Shown piece after piece: positions 5,960 to 7,707 of a DNA stretch of 7,707 bases. Location: positions 1-7,707 of the forward strand of contig CALCSX010000259.1 of NCBI GenBank assembly GCA_937894165.1. The letters run 5' to 3'. The DNA is from an uncultured Saprospiraceae bacterium (GTDB lineage: Bacteria > Bacteroidota > Bacteroidia > Chitinophagales > Saprospiraceae). The stretch's first letter is position 1; each line of letters opens with the position of its first letter. The notes beneath the pieces are model-generated. The model saw only the letters and a program-made list of their open reading frames with translations. It did no database searches and was not told the origin of the DNA. The translations under genes were made by a program, and so were the position numbers.

Positions 5960-5979
5960 AAAAAACGGCCTCCAAAGCC
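5960..5979 (-). terminator. Probable intrinsic terminator, minus strand
   Basis: Read on the minus strand, GGCTT and AGGCC pair (one G-T wobble) around a TGG loop (5979 to 5967). One G and then six T follow (5965 to 5960). It sits 76 nt after the stop of the deiodinase-like gene and directly faces the plus-strand terminator at 5902-5940, as expected between converging units. Confidence 0.48.
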
Positions 5980-5995
5980 AAGAACATTGACAACC

Positions 5996-6051
5996 CAGAA
6001 CTCAGAACCCCGAACTCAGAACCCCAAAACTCAGAACTCAGAACACAGAAC
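5996..6051. repeat. CAGAACT-type tandem repeat
   Basis: CAGAAC occurs six times, starting at 5996, 6003, 6017, 6032, 6039 and 6046. Steps are 7, 14, 15, 7 and 7 nt, so this is a heptamer array with degenerate units in the middle. The array ends three bases before the stop codon of the minus-strand gene. A related A/C-rich string (AACCC, CTCAGAATCCC) occurs at 5757-5786. The array may vary in copy number between strains. Confidence 0.7.
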
Positions 6052-6054
6052 CTT

Positions 6055-6726
6055 TTACTTCCAAATAATCACCTCATCTTCTCCCTTCCTAGTAAGCTCC
6101 GGTACCACCGCGCCCTCCGCAGGATAGCCGACCGGAATGAGGAGAAATGCCCTTTCATTATCCGGCCTTTCCATTATCTTTTCCAAGAAATTCATTGGAC
6201 TGGGCGTATGAGTCAAGCTTGCCAAACCTGCATTGTGTATGGCAGTGAGTAGAAAACCACTCGCAATGCCCACAGATTCATTGACGTAATAATTTTTCAG
6301 TTTTTCGCCCTCATTCCCATAATCGAAAGCTTTTTTGAAGACAATAATTAACCATGGGGCATCTTCTAAAAATGGTTTTTCCCAATTTGTGTCGAATTTT
6401 TCTAAATCCTTCAACCACTCCTCCGACATTCTTCCATGATAATTGGTGTATTCTTCCTTTTCTGCGGCTCCCCGAATTTTCTTTTTTAAGGTTGAATCAC
6501 TCACTGCCGCAAAGATCCAGGGTTGTTTATGTGCGCCGGAAGGGGCGGAGGACGCTGACATCAAAATGTTTCTCATAACTTCTCTGGAAACCGGCCGATC
6601 GGAAAAATGACGTAATGACCTTCTGGTGGAAAGGAAGTTCAGATAGTACTCTGATGCCTTTAAAGATTGTTCTGCACTCAATTCGTTTCCGATATAGGGG
6701 ACAAATGCCTGTTTTTTATAGGTCAT
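6055..6726 (-). CDS. Iodotyrosine deiodinase-like flavoprotein (nitroreductase superfamily)
   Basis: This 223-residue protein belongs to the FMN-dependent nitroreductase superfamily and aligns closely, from memory, with iodotyrosine deiodinase (IYD). FMN-binding landmarks are R35-R36-S37, PSGAH (62-66), the THTP loop (172-175) and the PVGYP block (198-202). The IYD-specific insert is present: E92-x3-Y96, R99-M100, W104, D107-L108 and T113-N-W-x-K117. E92, Y96 and K117 match in spacing the Glu-Tyr-Lys triad that in human IYD grips the amino-acid part of halotyrosine and covers the flavin. The family reductively removes halogen from mono- and dihalotyrosine, and soluble bacterial members are known, including one from Haliscomenobacter hydrossis (Bacteroidota). 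There is no membrane anchor, so it should be cytoplasmic. The ATG at 6726 gives the usual N-terminus with a PY motif. It follows the SDR gene by 67 bp. The true substrate and electron donor are not shown by the sequence. Confidence 0.88.
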   Translation of the reverse strand: MTYKKQAFVPYIGNELSAEQSLKASEYYLNFLSTRRSLRHFSDRPVSREVMRNILMSASSAPSGAHKQPWIFAAVSDSTLKKKIRGAAEKEEYTNYHGRMSEEWLKDLEKFDTNWEKPFLEDAPWLIIVFKKAFDYGNEGEKLKNYYVNESVGIASGFLLTAIHNAGLASLTHTPSPMNFLEKIMERPDNERAFLLIPVGYPAEGAVVPELTRKGEDEVIIWK

Positions 6727-6760
6727 GGATCGATATTTTTGAGTTCAATCGAACTTGAGT

Positions 6761-6783
6761 TTCGTAATTTTTAATTCGTAATT
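6761..6783. repeat. Direct repeat TTCGTAATT in the SDR-deiodinase gap
   Basis: TTCGTAATT occurs at 6761-6769 and again at 6775-6783, a 14-nt period. Next to it AGTTC (6742-6746) and GAACT (6751-6755) form a 5-bp dyad around AATC. The spacer has no TAnnTTTG on the minus strand, so the deiodinase-like gene is probably read from the SDR promoter. The repeat is likely a small fragment of a dispersed ACGAATT-type array. Confidence 0.4.
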
Positions 6784-6793
6784 AATAATTGAT

Positions 6794-7498
6794 CTACAAA
6801 TCCCCCAACTGAGGACGAATTACAATTTCCTCCACCACTGCCGACTTAGATAATTGTGTACAATTAAATACCACCTCCGCTATATCCTCGGCCTCCATCA
6901 ATCTGCTGTGAGGCAAATCCACTCCCACCCACGACGCTGACCAGGTCGCTCCCGGTAAAATAGCCGTCACTTTGATGCCCGTAGCTTTCAACTCCTGTCG
7001 AAGACATTTGCTCATGCCCAATAAGGCAAATTTGCTGATGGCATAAGACCCTCCATTTTCATAGGCGGTAATGCTGGCTATGGAGCACATATTGATGATA
7101 TGTCCGGAATTTCTCGCTTTCATTTGCGGCAACTGATTTCTAACGAGATGATAAGCACTGTACAAATTTGTTTCTATCATTGTTTCCAGATTGCCGGTCT
7201 CCTCCTCCGCGATGCTTCCAGGAAAAAACACTCCCGCATTGTTCAAAAGGACATCCACCGTACCGAATTCCGCCAAAACATCATTGCCAAATCGCTCAAT
7301 TTCCTCCTTTTTGCTCACATCACATACTGAAGTGAAAACTTTTATATTTTGATTAACTTCTTGCAATTTTTTACCCGCCTCTTCTAAATCCATTGCATTT
7401 CTACTACAAATTGCAACATTATAATTATTTCTTGCAAATATGGATGCACAGGCAAAACCTATACCTTTAGTACCTCCTGTGATTATTATCGATGACAT
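6794..7498 (-). CDS. Short-chain dehydrogenase/reductase, substrate unknown
   Basis: This 234-residue classical SDR has every core motif. TGGTKGIG at 7-14 binds the dinucleotide, R33 after the second strand suggests NADP(H) preference, and D60-V61 contacts adenine. NNAG lies at 86-89, and the tetrad is N111, S139, Y152 and K156 (YAISK). The P182-G183 turn follows. The short C-terminus ends in IRPQLGDL, seen in a cytosolic SDR branch of 3-ketoacyl-reductase-like or sepiapterin-reductase-like enzymes. It lacks the FabG substrate loop and GG-x-x ending, so it is not a second FabG. The ATG at 7498 is preceded by A-rich sequence and puts the glycine motif at residue 7, as expected. The deiodinase-like flavoprotein follows after 67 bp in the same direction, so the two probably form an operon. 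The oxidised or reduced substrate cannot be read from the sequence. Confidence 0.92.
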   Translation of the reverse strand: MSSIIITGGTKGIGFACASIFARNNYNVAICSRNAMDLEEAGKKLQEVNQNIKVFTSVCDVSKKEEIERFGNDVLAEFGTVDVLLNNAGVFFPGSIAEEETGNLETMIETNLYSAYHLVRNQLPQMKARNSGHIINMCSIASITAYENGGSYAISKFALLGMSKCLRQELKATGIKVTAILPGATWSASWVGVDLPHSRLMEAEDIAEVVFNCTQLSKSAVVEEIVIRPQLGDL

Positions 7499-7707
7499 CT
7501 TTTTATTTTTTCCCTAAATCTAAAAAAATATTTCAACCTTTATGTATTATTAAATCGTTATTAGTGTTATCGTTATTGTAACTACTCTGGTAGATGCTTT
7601 CAAAAGATAAAAATGAGTTATTTTTCGTCAGACGAGACTACTTTTTTTGTTAATAGCAGCGCTATTGACACGAAAAGAGACGAAGTATCACGGAAAATAA
7701 ACATTTT
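7499..7707. other. Upstream flank of the SDR gene, no recognised gene
   Basis: This 209-bp A/T-rich edge should hold the promoter of the minus-strand operon. The closest -7 match on the minus strand is TAGATTTA, one base from TAnnTTTG, without a correctly spaced TTG. A minus-strand frame from 7704 to 7618 encodes 28 residues but resembles nothing known to me and may be the tail of a gene beyond the window or noise. Confidence 0.4.
7649..7669. repeat. 9-bp stem-loop inside a larger dyad
   Basis: GTTAATAGC (7649-7657) and GCTATTGAC (7661-7669) pair over 9 bp with one G-T wobble around loop AGC. Outside them TTTTCGT (7622-7628) and ACGAAAA (7670-7676) are also perfectly complementary. A T7 run lies on the left of the small stem, so neither strand gives a normal hairpin-then-T terminator. 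It may be a regulatory dyad or a repeat element. Confidence 0.45.

Larger units (their letters stand above)
5735..6054. other. Convergent intergenic repeat mosaic
   Basis: This 320-bp gap separates two converging transcription units and has no supported coding frame. From left to right it holds an A/C-rich string (5757-5786), an inverted GAGTCGA element (5787-5804), two direct copies of a TCGACT(ACGCT)CAACGACCTC element each ending in a T-run (5826-5936), terminator-like hairpins for each strand, and a CAGAACT tandem repeat that touches the 3' end of the minus-strand gene. Confidence 0.65.

Noticed and set aside
6354..6578. Plus-strand open frame inside the deiodinase-like gene
   Set aside because: Antisense shadow of a strongly supported gene; translation is low-complexity and motif-free.
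7100..7330. Plus-strand open frame inside the SDR gene
   Set aside because: Antisense shadow covering the conserved NNAG and catalytic region of the SDR.
7594..7653. Short plus-strand frame of 19 residues
   Set aside because: No promoter, no family resemblance, and it overlaps the dyad region; nothing supports translation.

Overview
The window looks like a chromosomal stretch from a member of the Bacteroidota. Evidence: (i) the secreted protein at 3847-4875 carries a type IX secretion (T9SS, Por) C-terminal sorting domain, a system confined to this phylum; (ii) a textbook Bacteroidota promoter (TTG-N19-TAnnTTTG) sits before the sugar isomerase gene; (iii) start codons are preceded by A/T-rich sequence, with no AGGAGG-type ribosome binding site at any gene; (iv) several intergenic strings (CGCAAAG arrays, GTTGAGCGTAGTCGAAAC-type elements, runs of CAGAACT) resemble intergenic repeats I know from genomes of this phylum. 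The iodotyrosine-deiodinase-like protein fits a Cytophagia/Saprospiria-type relative, but the genus cannot be read from the sequence.

Layout. 1-648 is a gene-free, repeat-bearing leader. It holds two oppositely oriented arrays of CGCAAAG-like heptamers, two mini-hairpins and a 9-bp dyad. 649-1026 (+) encodes a GxxExxY-family PD-(D/E)XK nuclease-fold protein. It is convergent with a YraN/UPF0102 endonuclease-fold protein at 1141-1509 (-). A divergent intergenic region with the promoter leads to a probable two-gene operon: bifunctional phosphoglucose/phosphomannose isomerase (1669-2652) and FabG (2681-3424). A 422-bp gap with a long imperfect inverted repeat follows. Next come a T9SS-exported acidic protein (3847-4875) and an outer-membrane beta-barrel protein (4925-5734). 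The 320-bp convergent gap 5735-6054 is a mosaic of repeats with one terminator-like hairpin for each strand. The minus strand then carries a short-chain dehydrogenase (6794-7498), followed 67 bp downstream by a flavoprotein closely resembling iodotyrosine deiodinase (6055-6726). The last 209 bp hold no recognisable gene.

How the genes fit together. PGI/PMI (sugar phosphate interconversion) and FabG (fatty-acid elongation) are housekeeping enzymes sharing a transcript by position, not an obvious pathway. The T9SS cargo and the beta-barrel protein are both cell-envelope products and may be expressed together. The SDR and the deiodinase-like protein look like a small redox operon. The most unusual elements are the complete halotyrosine-binding triad in the minus-strand flavoprotein and the nuclease-like GxxExxY gene set among CGCAAAG repeats.
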